64,000 nt of DNA from JADMIH01 sp035274425 (GTDB lineage Bacteria; Chloroflexota; Chloroflexia; QHBQ01; JADMIH01). Positions 16,211 through 25,360 of the stretch are shown one piece after another. Made by a program: the position numbers and the translations under genes. The stretch's first letter is position 1. Every line of letters starts with the position of its first letter. The DNA lies in the NCBI GenBank assembly GCA_035274425.1, contig DATEOC010000042.1, positions 1 through 64,000 of the forward strand. Reading direction: 5' to 3'. Under the pieces are notes generated by a model. It saw nothing but the letters and a program-made list of their open reading frames with translations. It was not told the origin of the DNA and did not search any database.

Positions 16211-16885
16211 ATGTCTACACCACCTAAGAGAGACGCTAAAGCGGCTGCCAAGCGCCGGGCCGAGGCGCGCCGCCGCAACAGGGAGATAGCACGGCACCTG
16301 TTCGCTTATGGCGTCATCGCTATCCTTGTAATCGGTACGATTTCTACCGTGCTTGTTCCCACGGTGGGCGCGCCTACAGAGCCTCTGCCTACAGCCGTCC
16401 CGACGCAAGCCTCCAATCCCGGCCTCGATCAGTTGATTACCCAGGCTGACCAGGCGGTCGCCGCCAGCAATTGGGTTTCGGCTACGACCTTATACCAGGC
16501 TTACTTGCAACTGGACGGCTCGAGAGCCGATGTCCACCTCAAGCTCGCGAAGGCCATCACGAGCAGTCCATCCCCGGACTACTTGCAAGCGGCCCAGTCG
16601 TTGCAGCAGGCTATCTCGATATCGGGTAGCGGCTCCGCGATAGCTAACGAAGCGCAACAACTCCTGAACACGATACAGCCTCAAGTTTCTGCCGCGTCCA
16701 CCGCCGCAGCCCTTGCCACTCCGACTTCCACTGTAGGTATCACGGCTACCGCGACGCTCACCTCTACAACTATTCCGCTAGCCACCAGCGCGATTACCGC
16801 CACCGCAAGTATCACCTCGACTGTGGTAGAACCGGTAGGGCCTGTGCTGGGGAGAAACACTCCTGTCGGGACCCCGGCACCATAA
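16211..16885 (+). CDS. Membrane-anchored TPR-like protein
   Basis: 224 residues: a basic N-terminus (KRDAKAAAKRRAEARRRNRE), one membrane segment (about 31-52), a TPR-like helical region (about 70-160, LITQADQAVAASNW...ATTLYQAYLQLDG, DYLQAAQSLQQAI) and a Thr/Ala-rich tail. The basic residues before the anchor predict the repeats lie outside the cytoplasm. It probably mediates protein contacts. No enzymatic motif is seen. Confidence 0.75.
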   Translation: MSTPPKRDAKAAAKRRAEARRRNREIARHLFAYGVIAILVIGTISTVLVPTVGAPTEPLPTAVPTQASNPGLDQLITQADQAVAASNWVSATTLYQAYLQLDGSRADVHLKLAKAITSSPSPDYLQAAQSLQQAISISGSGSAIANEAQQLLNTIQPQVSAASTAAALATPTSTVGITATATLTSTTIPLATSAITATASITSTVVEPVGPVLGRNTPVGTPAP

Positions 16886-16902
16886 AAATCTGACCCATCC
16901 TC

Positions 16903-16931
16903 TTGCATATACCCCCCTTAGGGAGTATATT
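16903..16931 (+). promoter_or_regulatory. Promoter with CsoR/CstR-like palindrome for the cysteine desulfurase gene
   Basis: TTGCAT (16903-16908) and TATATT (16926-16931) are spaced by 17 bases. The spacer holds TATACCCCCC-TTA-GGGAGTATA (16908-16929), a pseudo-palindrome of the C-run/G-run type bound by CsoR-family repressors (CsoR for copper, CstR for persulfide). A repressor here would block the polymerase. No csoR-like gene is in the window. Confidence 0.5.
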
Positions 16932-16978
16932 ATCCCTACTGAATGCACTCGATGCGGAGCGCATAGGAGGGACCACAA

Positions 16979-18454
16979 GTGAAGACAGAGGAGATTGACT
17001 GTACACCTGAGACAGTCCAGGATGAGACAGCCCCCACAGGCGCGCGCCTGAATTGGGCAGAGCCCAAGAACCTACGCGAGCTTATAGTCGGGGGCAGTAC
17101 TCTCGTACCCACGCTCGACGGCACATTGCGCCCCTACGTCAATCTCGACAATGCCGCCTCCACGCCCATCGCACGCCCGGTAAAGGAGAAAGTTGACGAG
17201 TTCATGGAATGGTACGCTGCCGTCCACCGGGGCAGCGGCTTCAAGTCGCAGGTCGCCACAGAAGCTTACGAGAAGGCCCGCGAGATCGTGGCCGAGTTCG
17301 TAGGTGCAGACCTCTCCGAGCGCACTCTTATTTTCGTGCGCAACGCCACCGAAGCCCTGAATCGATGTGCCGCCCGGATACCGCTCGATGAAGGGGATGT
17401 TGTGCTGACTACCCTCATGGAGCACCATTCCAATCTTCTGACGTGGAGGAAGCGATGTGTCCACGTCGAGACTATATCAGTGGACGAGTTTGGGGCTCCT
17501 CTCCTCGATGACCTGCAAGCTCATCTGGACGCTCACAAAGGGCACGTGAAGCTGGTAGCCGTGTCGGGAGGCTCGAACGTCACGGGTGTAGTGCCCGATA
17601 TACGTCGCATCGCCCGTATGGTACATGAGGCCGGGGCGATGTTTCTGGTAGACGCGGCGCAGCTTGCTCCCCACCGGCCTATCAACATGGGGAAGCTGGG
17701 TGACCCTGAGTGCATAGACTTCCTCGCGATGTCGGCCCACAAGATGTACGCGCCCCTGGGCACGGGCGTGCTGATCGGGCCGTACAGCGCCTTTACGGGC
17801 GGCGTGCCTGAACTGGTCGGTGGTGGCACGGTGCTCTTCGTCTCTGAGGAGGCTGAGATATTCAATGAGCCTCCCGATAGGGAAGAGGCGGGCAGCCCCA
17901 ACGTGGTGGGCGCGATAGCGATGGCCGCCGCCGCCCGTTTCATTACGGAGCAACTTGGTTGGGAGTGGGTGGTCCGGCACGAGCGGGAGCTAACGAGCTA
18001 CGCCATCGAGCGCCTGAACGCAATACCCGGCGTTACCATCTACGGGCCACACGACCCATCTCTGCCCGATGACCGCCTGGGGGTGATTTGCTTCAATCTG
18101 GAGGGGGTTGATCACCGCCTGGTCTCTGCCATATTGAGTCATGAGTACGCTATTGGCACTCGCACGGGCTGCTTTTGCGCCCACCCTTATTTGCTGCGCC
18201 TCATCGGGGTATCCGCGAATCGTGTGCATGAGATTGAAGAGGAACTGAGCTGTGGCAACCGACGAGCAATGCCCGGTGCCGTGCGCATGTCATTTGGCTT
18301 CTACAATTCCCGCGAGGACGTTGACGCCATCGTGAGCGCGCTGTGGGACATCCACAACCGCAAGTGGCGTGGCGAGTACCGCCAAAACCCCAAGGTCGGT
18401 GAATATGCTCCCGTAGAGAGCAAGGCCGACCCGGCGGGGTGGTTCAATCTGTAA
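16979..18454 (+). CDS. Class V aminotransferase, SufS/Csd-like cysteine desulfurase
   Basis: 491 residues from a GTG with AGGAGGGA upstream. The PLP lysine is K255 in MSAHKMYAP, and the expected catalytic cysteine is C400 in RTGCFCAHP (SufS-type enzymes have an RxGxHC-type motif there); C398 sits beside it. LDNAASTP near the start is the family signature. Such enzymes take sulfur from cysteine as a persulfide for Fe-S clusters and thiolation, and some take selenium from selenocysteine, which is noteworthy because selD is in this window. The protein is about 80 residues longer than SufS, with an N-terminal extension and an inserted HEIEEELSCGN segment. It is a single-gene unit closed by a 30-bp hairpin. 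Confidence 0.85.
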   Translation: MKTEEIDCTPETVQDETAPTGARLNWAEPKNLRELIVGGSTLVPTLDGTLRPYVNLDNAASTPIARPVKEKVDEFMEWYAAVHRGSGFKSQVATEAYEKAREIVAEFVGADLSERTLIFVRNATEALNRCAARIPLDEGDVVLTTLMEHHSNLLTWRKRCVHVETISVDEFGAPLLDDLQAHLDAHKGHVKLVAVSGGSNVTGVVPDIRRIARMVHEAGAMFLVDAAQLAPHRPINMGKLGDPECIDFLAMSAHKMYAPLGTGVLIGPYSAFTGGVPELVGGGTVLFVSEEAEIFNEPPDREEAGSPNVVGAIAMAAAARFITEQLGWEWVVRHERELTSYAIERLNAIPGVTIYGPHDPSLPDDRLGVICFNLEGVDHRLVSAILSHEYAIGTRTGCFCAHPYLLRLIGVSANRVHEIEEELSCGNRRAMPGAVRMSFGFYNSREDVDAIVSALWDIHNRKWRGEYRQNPKVGEYAPVESKADPAGWFNL

Positions 18455-18483
18455 ATATACCCTGCCCGATTCGGGAGGGGAGT

Positions 18484-18546
18484 TTGAAAAAGCATGAAAA
18501 ATAAGATTTCGGCTACGCCGAAATCTTATTTTTCATGCTTTTTCAA
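18484..18546. terminator. 30-bp perfect hairpin between convergent genes
   Basis: Arms 18484-18513 and 18517-18546 are perfectly complementary with a 3-base loop. The right arm overlaps the last codons and stop of the reverse-strand gene at 18533-20320. It is the longest perfect stem in the window. Confidence 0.85.
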
Positions 18547-20320
18547 TGGCAAATGATTGCGACAGCACAGTCCTGCTTTCGGCTACGTCTCTCCCTCGCG
18601 CCGCCAGCGTGAAGATGAGGCCGAGTAGGGCGGAGGTATAGAGGTAAGGCCAGATTACAGGGTTGAGCGCCATGAAGAGGATGTAAGCAGCGCTTCCCCA
18701 CCTCAGCACGTCGGCTGGAGAGCGTAACCGGTCCCAGCTTGCGGCGACCATACTGCCCAGCACCACGAACTGCATTGGCTTGAGCCACTCCTCCAATCCA
18801 GCCTTCCACACCTGCCCCGCCAGCCCAACCTCATACAGCCAGCTACGGTCAAGCTCCCACTGAGAGCGCGGCAGCATCCCCAGGTCGTTGAACCACGACA
18901 CCGCTCCCAGCAAGAATGCATCCCTGTCGGCCAGTAGGAAAGGCAGCACAATTACAACTCCTACGATCACGGCAGTTACCACCTGCCACGCTATGTATCG
19001 AAGCCCCCTACGCAGCCACCATATTACTATGAAGGGCATGAAGGGGAGCACGAGCGGCCCTGCCCCGAATGCCGCACCGAGGGTAGCGCCCGGCAAGGAT
19101 GCGCGTGCCCTCTCCAGTAGCGACGGCTCTTCAACCATCCAGACCTGCTCATCAGGCACGTAATTCCACACCACAACAGCCATCAACAAGCACAGCCACA
19201 GCCAGAAGATCGGAGCCGCAGCCACCACGTCCCAGGTGAACATCGTTGGGGTCAGATAGAGCACGCCGAAAGCATAGCAGGCCCAGCCCGGTTCCGGCCC
19301 GGATACGCTACGGCGCAGCCACAGCAACAGGCCACCTACCGCGAACCCAAAGAGCAGGTTGGCGAGTCGCAAGTCGAGTCCCCAGGCTCGAAAAGGGACG
19401 TAAGGGAGGAGGTTGAGCGGCCAGTAGGTGAGGGGGAGGTCATAAGGCATCTGGTAGAGGTGGTAGGGGCTGTTGCCCTCCAGGAAGCGTGCCGTTGAGG
19501 CGTTGACCAGGGGGAGCATGTCGCCCATATTGAGGTCTATGTCGATGGGCAACTGCGAGAAGGCGAGTAAGCGCAATCCTCCACCCACTGCCAGCGCTAC
19601 AACCAGGAATACCCCAGGCGAGAAGGGGCGCACCAAACCCACGATTGCTACCCCTGCAAGCGCTATCAGTATGAAGGCCAATACCCCTCCCACGCGTGCA
19701 AGCCAATCACCGCCGCCCGGCAACGCCTCGATGCGAAACAGGAGGCTCCACACCGCGACCCCGAACCAGGCCGCCCCGGCGAGCATGAGCCATCGCCTGC
19801 GCCCGCGCTCACCCCGCCTGTACGATGTGGAGAAGGCTAGCAATACCATCGCGCCGAGGCCGATAAGGACCAGCTTCTGCTGCTCTGAGATGGGTGTAGT
19901 CACCGGGACGCCTGCCGCGCTCGTGGCGCGCTCTACAGCCGCCAGCACCTGCCAGATCGCGAGGGCAGCCAGGACAGCGACCACCGCCCCCCACGCTATC
20001 ACGATAACGATGCTCTGTTGAGACTGCGACCTCAGCCATCTCACCGGCTGGTTGGGCCAGAGAGCCAGGCCCAGTGCCAGCAGCACGAACAAAGCTCCTA
20101 AGCCAAAGAAGAACTCCTCTCCGTAGAGGCTGCTCAGGCCGTAAACGTGCAGCAGCCCGCTTACGTCGAGCAGAGCAAGAAGTATCAGAAACACCGCCAT
20201 GTCGCGCGCCGGGGGAGGTGCGAAGGGCGCGCTTTCGGCGGGCACAGCAGGCTCTGAGGGGTCTTCGATAGGATCAACAGTCACGGGTCTAGTGTATATC
20301 TTTCCGATGTGGGCTGTCAC
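18533..20320 (-). CDS. Polytopic membrane protein, probable glycosyltransferase (GT-C type)
   Basis: 595 residues: a Pro-rich cytoplasmic N-terminus (1-40) then about 12-14 hydrophobic segments. The loop DIDLNMGDMLPLVNAST and the NSPYHLYQMPYDLPLTYWPL region resemble GT-C or DUF2029-type mannosyl/arabinosyl transferases, which use lipid-linked sugars outside the membrane. The final residues (SFAIEKA) are encoded within the terminator hairpin. Identification rests on the fold pattern only. Confidence 0.65.
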   Translation of the reverse strand: MTAHIGKIYTRPVTVDPIEDPSEPAVPAESAPFAPPPARDMAVFLILLALLDVSGLLHVYGLSSLYGEEFFFGLGALFVLLALGLALWPNQPVRWLRSQSQQSIVIVIAWGAVVAVLAALAIWQVLAAVERATSAAGVPVTTPISEQQKLVLIGLGAMVLLAFSTSYRRGERGRRRWLMLAGAAWFGVAVWSLLFRIEALPGGGDWLARVGGVLAFILIALAGVAIVGLVRPFSPGVFLVVALAVGGGLRLLAFSQLPIDIDLNMGDMLPLVNASTARFLEGNSPYHLYQMPYDLPLTYWPLNLLPYVPFRAWGLDLRLANLLFGFAVGGLLLWLRRSVSGPEPGWACYAFGVLYLTPTMFTWDVVAAAPIFWLWLCLLMAVVVWNYVPDEQVWMVEEPSLLERARASLPGATLGAAFGAGPLVLPFMPFIVIWWLRRGLRYIAWQVVTAVIVGVVIVLPFLLADRDAFLLGAVSWFNDLGMLPRSQWELDRSWLYEVGLAGQVWKAGLEEWLKPMQFVVLGSMVAASWDRLRSPADVLRWGSAAYILFMALNPVIWPYLYTSALLGLIFTLAARGRDVAESRTVLSQSFAIEKA

Positions 20321-20336
20321 GCTGAGGATAGAAGTC

Positions 20337-20402
20337 AGGAATCAGGAATGAGGAGTCAGAAGCACTTTATCACTGACTCCGGACTCCTCATTCCTGATTC
20401 CT
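20337..20402. repeat. Heptamer inverted repeat in a divergent promoter region
   Basis: 21-base perfect arms (20337-20357 and 20382-20402) built from AGGAATC/AGGAATG units with a 24-base loop. Unlike the terminator hairpins it lies between two divergent starts (20320 and 20486). TATAAT at 20435-20440 could be the -10 box of the protease gene. Confidence 0.65.
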
Positions 20403-20485
20403 ATCCCTTTTGGCCCGAACCGTGCTTACTGTCGTATAATGTCATCAGCGATCCGCTTACGTGATGTGACAAGGCAGGTTTTTTC

Positions 20486-21679
20486 ATGTTTCGCACAACC
20501 TATAAACGCGCTACAGCCTGGATAGCGGCGGCGCTTCTATTTTCTTCTATGATGTCGGGGGCCTGCACGTGGAGCAGTGTGCCGGACGCCAATGACGGCT
20601 CGCCTACACCTGGGGTGGGTCAGCCTACAGTTGTCGGCAGCCTCCCGAACGCCACTCCGCCAGTTGCAGGGCCTACCAGTGAGGCTCAGCCTGTAGATGG
20701 AGGTGGTTGGGAGGTGCCTGCCGAGCGTCAGGCCGTCGTACAGGTGGTGGAGCGTATCAGCCCCGCCGTAGTGACCGTCGTGAACAAGCTTGGCTCGCAG
20801 GGTTTCGGCGGCGAAGCGAGTGGCTCAGGGGTAATCATAGATAGCGACGGGCGCATCATCACCAATAACCACGTCATCGAGGGCGCATCGGAGGGGAGCC
20901 TGCAAGTCATCTTCGAGACGGGCGACACCGCCACCGCCGAGCTGCTGGGGTCGGACCCGGTCAGCGACATCGCCGTGCTCAAGGTAGACCATGACGTGCC
21001 AGCGTTCGCCAGGATGGGCGACTCCAGCAAGCTCAGGGTAGGTGAGACGGTTATTGCTATCGGGTCGGCCCTGGGCGACTTCAAGAATACGGTCACGGTA
21101 GGGGTAATCAGCGGCCTCAACCGCCTGGTGCGCGGCCCCGGCATCAACATGGAGAATATGATCCAGACCGACGCGGCAATCAACCACGGCAACTCCGGCG
21201 GCCCGCTCCTGAACCTGTCGGGTGAGGTGATAGGCATCAACACGGCGGTTGTGCGGGGTAGCGGCGCGCTCGATAGTGGGGATGTGGCGGAGGGCTTGGG
21301 CTTCGCTATACCTGTCAATACGGTCAATACGGTCAGCCAGCAACTGATTGACACGGGCAAGGTGGCGCGGCCCTACCTGGGCGTATCTACTCGTCCCGTC
21401 AACCGCACGATAGCCTCTTATTACCAGTTGAAAGATGAGGATGGGAAGCTCCTAGAGACGGGCTTGCTCATAGAGGAAGTGATAAGCGGCACTCCCGCCG
21501 AGAAGATTGGCCTGCGCGAGGGGGACGTGCTGATGAAGATCAACGAAATCGCCCTGGATGAAGACCACCCCCTCGCCAACGTGCTGACCGCCTACCAGCC
21601 AGGTGACACAGTGAAAGTGACCGCAATCCGCAACGGCAAGCTCCTCAAGCTGGACGCAAAGCTGGCGATAAGACCCTGA
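20486..21679 (+). CDS. HtrA/DegP-like serine protease, probable lipoprotein
   Basis: 397 residues. The N-terminus ends in MSGAC (lipobox, Cys at 27), so the mature protein is likely lipid-anchored outside the membrane. The trypsin-fold domain (about 85-280) has the triad H129 (TNNHV), D161 (VSDIAVL) and S237 (HGNSGGP). One PDZ domain follows (about 300-395). HtrA proteins degrade or refold damaged exported proteins. It fits the many exported proteins nearby. The lipobox links it to lgt at 48810-49835. Confidence 0.9.
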   Translation: MFRTTYKRATAWIAAALLFSSMMSGACTWSSVPDANDGSPTPGVGQPTVVGSLPNATPPVAGPTSEAQPVDGGGWEVPAERQAVVQVVERISPAVVTVVNKLGSQGFGGEASGSGVIIDSDGRIITNNHVIEGASEGSLQVIFETGDTATAELLGSDPVSDIAVLKVDHDVPAFARMGDSSKLRVGETVIAIGSALGDFKNTVTVGVISGLNRLVRGPGINMENMIQTDAAINHGNSGGPLLNLSGEVIGINTAVVRGSGALDSGDVAEGLGFAIPVNTVNTVSQQLIDTGKVARPYLGVSTRPVNRTIASYYQLKDEDGKLLETGLLIEEVISGTPAEKIGLREGDVLMKINEIALDEDHPLANVLTAYQPGDTVKVTAIRNGKLLKLDAKLAIRP

Positions 21680-21724
21680 GCCGGGGCGGACCTCGAAACT
21701 CTTTTCCAGGAGGATGTTTAACAA

Positions 21725-21822
21725 CTGTAGGGGCGGTGCATGCTCCGCCCTGGCTCCAACGCAGGAGCTATCCCGAACACGTCGAGTCTCGCCAGAGGGC
21801 GGAGCATGCGCCGCCCCTACAG
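21725..21822. repeat. 98-bp inverted repeat of the GTAGGGGCG type
   Basis: 27-base arms (21725-21751 and 21796-21822) with one mismatch, starting CTGTAGGGGCGG and ending CCGCCCCTACAG. Shorter relatives lie at 58643-58671 and 62752-62780. Confidence 0.8.
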
Positions 21823-21858
21823 CTAATCTCTCGCTTCGTAAACAGGTTCTATGGAGAC

Positions 21859-24150
21859 ATGAGACGATTCAGGATTACTGAGCGGACCTTATTCGCGCTC
21901 CATGTTTCCCTTGTTCTCTTCATCGCGCTAGTTGTGCGCCTTGCTTATTGGAGCGATGCGCGAGCCTATCGTATCGGGGGGGATGAGCAGGACTACGTAA
22001 TCCCCGCACAGACGCTCGTGCGCGATGGGCAGTATATAGATACCTTCGTCTCGCGCGGGCACCAGTGGACGCGGGTGCCGCTCACCCAGCTCTTCTTCGC
22101 GGGGTCGTTCCTCTTCGTGCCGGACGGTGCCTCTGCTTCCGCCGAGGGGGACGAAGCCGCCCCCATGCAGCCACGCTATGATGCTCTCAACCTGGCGCAG
22201 ATCGCGGTTAGCCTGGTAACGGTCGCTCTGACGATGCTCTTTGCGGGGAGGGCGTTCCCTACGAGGTCGCGCCGAGTTGCACTCATAGCAGGGTATATCT
22301 CCGCACTCTACCCGCCCCTCGCAAGCAGTCCGGCACAGCGCGCCCTGAGCGAGCCTCTCTCTATAACCCTGATTTTGGCAGCATTATACGTCCTCTCCTT
22401 GTGGTCGCCGGAGATGGCACGCAGGCGCTCTATGGCGGTGGCTGCGGGGGTGGGGGTGCTATTCGGGATAGCAACGCTGGCGAGGTCGGTGGCTATCGGG
22501 TTCCTGCCGTTTGCGTGGCTCTGGATGTTGGTCGTATACCGTTCGGCTCAAAAGAGGGAGATAGGGGCGGAACCTGCTGGTAGCTCATCTCGCCGCTTCA
22601 ACCTGCTCGGATGGTTGCGGGAGCGCCAGAAGCCTTTGTTGGGTGGGGCTGTCGCGACGCTCGCCTGTCTGCTGGCTATCGCGCCCTGGACCTATTACAA
22701 CTACCTGCAATATCGCAGCTTCCTCCTCCTCGAGACCGCCAATGCTACCGCCTACTGGAACTACCACAACTTCAGGGGGGAGGACTACAATGCTCGCCTC
22801 TCTGAACTGCCCAATCCCGCCGACCGCTTATCTATGATAATCCGCGAGGGAACGGCTAATATCATCGAGTACCCCGACAAGGCGTTGCGCAGCGCGATAT
22901 TCGCCTTTGGCTACTTCTGGCACTTGGAGAGTAACTCGGCGGTGCTGCTCAACTCCTGGGACATGACCCAGCGCGACCCTGACGTGCCCGATCTGCTGCA
23001 CAGTGATGCAGTCTTCTTGCTTGTCGGACTGTTAGGTATGGCGGGACTCGCAGGGGTGGGGCTACGGCGCCCGTCAGACGATGCAGGGCGTGTGCTGCTG
23101 CTCCTCAACCTGTGGCTCCTCTTCATGGTGCTGCTGGGGATTGTGGTGCCCTACGATGGGCGGTACAGGCTCCCCGCCGCGCCTTCCCTGATTGTGCTGG
23201 CCGCCGGTTTGCTCGCGTTGGTAGATTGGCGGACGGTGTTCAGACCTCGCAGGGCGTGGGCCGCACTGAGGCATCACCCGGTGGTGGCTCTTGTAACCTT
23301 TGTGCTCTCTCTGTGGGTGCTGATTGGCGCGTATACACCCAATATACCACCCCTGCTCAGGAGCATTTACCAGTCGTGGCGTGGGGATATTGCCCTCCAG
23401 TCGGGGAACGCCGTAGAAGCGTTCGGACGCTATGGTCTTGCCCAGGCTGCGTTCCCCAGCTTCTACTGGCCGTATCGACACGAAGCCGACGAGGCGCGCG
23501 GGCTTGGGCGAGAGGATGAGGCTCGTACTCTCTACGCGCAGTCATATGAGCGTAACCGCGACGACCCCTACAGCATCCTCGGCTTCGCTGACCTCTACGC
23601 GCGTCACCCCGATTGGGACCTGACGGACGCCGAAAGGGAATGGCTCCACCGGGACGAAGAGGAGTGGCGCGGCAACCCCTGGAACAGCTTCACGCCTTCT
23701 CCAATCACCTCTATAGACGTCGGCTCAGGCGGCGACATCCCGTACGTAAGGGGTTTTTATAGACCAGACCAGGCACCAGATTTCGATTACAGGTGGAGCC
23801 AGGGGCGAGCTACCATCCGTATACCGACTCCATCCGGCAGCACGTTCGATGCGCTCACCCTACGGATGTCGGCACCTGCGCTCGGTCCGCCTGAGGCTAT
23901 GCCTGTCTCGGTGTTGATAAACGGCGCAACGCCTGTCAAGTTGGAGGTGCCCGCAGGCTGGGCCGACTATGAGGTACAATTACCCGGAGGTAAAGTTGTG
24001 GGCGGCGGAACGATCTTTATAGAGATCGAAAGTCCCAGGCGCAGCCCCGCTCTCCTCCAACCCGGCTCAAACGACCCACGCAACCTGGGCGTGGGTATTG
24101 ATCGCATCACGCTCGATGACGGACGACGGACGACGGACGATAGACGATAG
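21859..24150 (+). CDS. Polytopic membrane glycosyltransferase (GT39/ArnT-like) with C-terminal domain
   Basis: 763 residues from the ATG at 21859; the frame is open to 21736, but that part is the inverted repeat. A first-loop motif GGDEQDYV after the first membrane segment fits the acidic loop of GT-C (PMT/ArnT-type) enzymes, followed by about 10-11 membrane segments to ~residue 510. Then comes a soluble TPR-like part (AFGRYGLAQAAFP..., LGREDEARTLYAQSYE) and a beta-rich C-terminal domain. The last residues (DDGRRTTDDRR) are encoded by the GACGGAC heptamer repeat, so the stop codon may have been acquired from the repeat. Likely transfers sugars from a polyprenyl carrier; acceptor unknown. Confidence 0.75.
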   Translation: MRRFRITERTLFALHVSLVLFIALVVRLAYWSDARAYRIGGDEQDYVIPAQTLVRDGQYIDTFVSRGHQWTRVPLTQLFFAGSFLFVPDGASASAEGDEAAPMQPRYDALNLAQIAVSLVTVALTMLFAGRAFPTRSRRVALIAGYISALYPPLASSPAQRALSEPLSITLILAALYVLSLWSPEMARRRSMAVAAGVGVLFGIATLARSVAIGFLPFAWLWMLVVYRSAQKREIGAEPAGSSSRRFNLLGWLRERQKPLLGGAVATLACLLAIAPWTYYNYLQYRSFLLLETANATAYWNYHNFRGEDYNARLSELPNPADRLSMIIREGTANIIEYPDKALRSAIFAFGYFWHLESNSAVLLNSWDMTQRDPDVPDLLHSDAVFLLVGLLGMAGLAGVGLRRPSDDAGRVLLLLNLWLLFMVLLGIVVPYDGRYRLPAAPSLIVLAAGLLALVDWRTVFRPRRAWAALRHHPVVALVTFVLSLWVLIGAYTPNIPPLLRSIYQSWRGDIALQSGNAVEAFGRYGLAQAAFPSFYWPYRHEADEARGLGREDEARTLYAQSYERNRDDPYSILGFADLYARHPDWDLTDAEREWLHRDEEEWRGNPWNSFTPSPITSIDVGSGGDIPYVRGFYRPDQAPDFDYRWSQGRATIRIPTPSGSTFDALTLRMSAPALGPPEAMPVSVLINGATPVKLEVPAGWADYEVQLPGGKVVGGGTIFIEIESPRRSPALLQPGSNDPRNLGVGIDRITLDDGRRTTDDRR

Positions 24151-24240
24151 ACGATAGCTTTGAACCTTGAACCTTGAACTTTGAACTTTGGACTAGTGTT
24201 TATGAACGTTCCGCACTCCGCACTCCACACTCCGCATTTA
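24113..24240. repeat. Heptamer repeat tract between glycosyltransferase and HAD genes
   Basis: GACGGAC and GACGATA units (24118-24158), then TTGAACC units (24160-24190), then CCGCACT units (24210-24236). The tract contributes the C-terminus of one gene and the N-terminus of the next. Confidence 0.8.
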
Positions 24241-24858
24241 GAGGCCGTTCTTTTCGACCTGGACGGCACGCTCATACACTCGATTGAGCATATCATCGCT
24301 TGCTGGCAGCATACGGTGCGTACCTCCCTGGGTAGGGAGATGGCCCGTGAGGAGATAATACCGACCCTGGGACGTGCCCTGCTTGAGTGCTTCGAGGAGA
24401 TAGCGCCGGGACGTAGCGTCGAGATGCGCGAGGTGTACCGTGCCTACCAGAAGGCGACACATGATACTGATGTGACACTCGTTACAGGCACTCACGAGAC
24501 GTTGAAGCGACTGCGCTCTGCCGGTTACAGGCTGGGTGTGGTCACTTCCAAAGGTATAACTGTCGCTACAGAGGGTTTGGACCTCTTCAACCTCACGACA
24601 TACTTCGATACGCTGGTAACATACGAGGATACCGAGCGACACAAGCCTCACCCTGACCCTCTCCACGTAGCCTCAGAGCGCCTGGGTATAGAACCTGCAC
24701 ATATGCTCTACGTGGGAGACGCGGTGTTTGACATACAGGCAGGGAAGGCGGCTGGTATGCACACGATAGGGGTAACTTGGGGTGCCGGCAAGAGGGAGGA
24801 TCTGGTAAAGGCGGGGGCGGATTTGGTGATTGATGAGATGGAAGAGCTTACTAGATGA
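24202..24858 (+). CDS. HAD-family phosphatase, phosphoglycolate phosphatase-like
   Basis: 218 residues from the ATG at 24202 (an earlier TTG at 24181 is in repeat sequence). Motif I is FDLDGTLIHS with both aspartates, motif II the Ser in VVTSKG, motif III the Lys in RHKPHPDP, and motif IV GDAVFD. A helical cap lies between motifs I and II, as in class I HAD enzymes such as Gph or PpaX. The first ~11 residues (MNVPHSALHTP) are encoded by CCGCACT repeats and may be non-native. Its stop overlaps the Nudix gene start (ATGA), indicating coupled translation. Confidence 0.85.
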   Translation: MNVPHSALHTPHLEAVLFDLDGTLIHSIEHIIACWQHTVRTSLGREMAREEIIPTLGRALLECFEEIAPGRSVEMREVYRAYQKATHDTDVTLVTGTHETLKRLRSAGYRLGVVTSKGITVATEGLDLFNLTTYFDTLVTYEDTERHKPHPDPLHVASERLGIEPAHMLYVGDAVFDIQAGKAAGMHTIGVTWGAGKREDLVKAGADLVIDEMEELTR

Positions 24859-25301
24859 GCCGGCCCCAAACTATCCACGAATACTCCTCCGGCGGTGTAG
24901 TTTACCGCTCCACCCCTGGCGGCTACGAGTTTGTCGCCGTCCACCGCGCTCGCCATACTGACTGGTCCCTCCCTAAGGGGCACGTCGAGCCTGGAGAAAC
25001 CAAAGAAGAGGCGGCAGTGCGTGAAGTAAAAGAGGAGACCGGCCTGGATGCTCGCATAATCGCGCCAATCGCTGAAGTGGTATACTACTACAGGCGCGGC
25101 AAAGGGTCGGATAGCGTACTGGTCCACAAGACCGTCTACTACTATCTGATGGAAGCTACCAGCTTCGACTTCGCAGGCCCGAATTGGGAAGTGTCCGAAG
25201 CTCGCTGGGTCTCCCTGGCAGAGGTCCAGAATGTGCTCTCATATGAGAATGATCGTGAAGTTGTGCGTAAAGCGCAGGAGTTGTTAGCAGCTAAAAGTTA
25301 G
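24855..25301 (+). CDS. Nudix hydrolase
   Basis: 148 residues overlapping the HAD gene by 4 bases. The Nudix box is complete: GHVEPGETKEEAAVREVKEE followed by TG, supplying the Mg2+-binding glutamates. The N-terminal SSGGVVYR and C-terminal EARWVSLAEV fit the MutT/Ap4A-type group that cleaves nucleoside diphosphate-linked compounds. The exact substrate cannot be told; Ap4A hydrolase or NTP cleaning are likely. Confidence 0.88.
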   Translation: MSRPQTIHEYSSGGVVYRSTPGGYEFVAVHRARHTDWSLPKGHVEPGETKEEAAVREVKEETGLDARIIAPIAEVVYYYRRGKGSDSVLVHKTVYYYLMEATSFDFAGPNWEVSEARWVSLAEVQNVLSYENDREVVRKAQELLAAKS

Positions 25302-25360
25302 AAGGCATTTCTAATCTATCGTCCGTCGTCCGTCGTCCGTCGTCCAACAAAGGCATCTAA

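Noticed and set aside
21736..21858. Upstream extension of the membrane glycosyltransferase
   Set aside because: The 41 extra residues come from the 98-bp inverted repeat; the first real hydrophobic segment follows the ATG at 21859.
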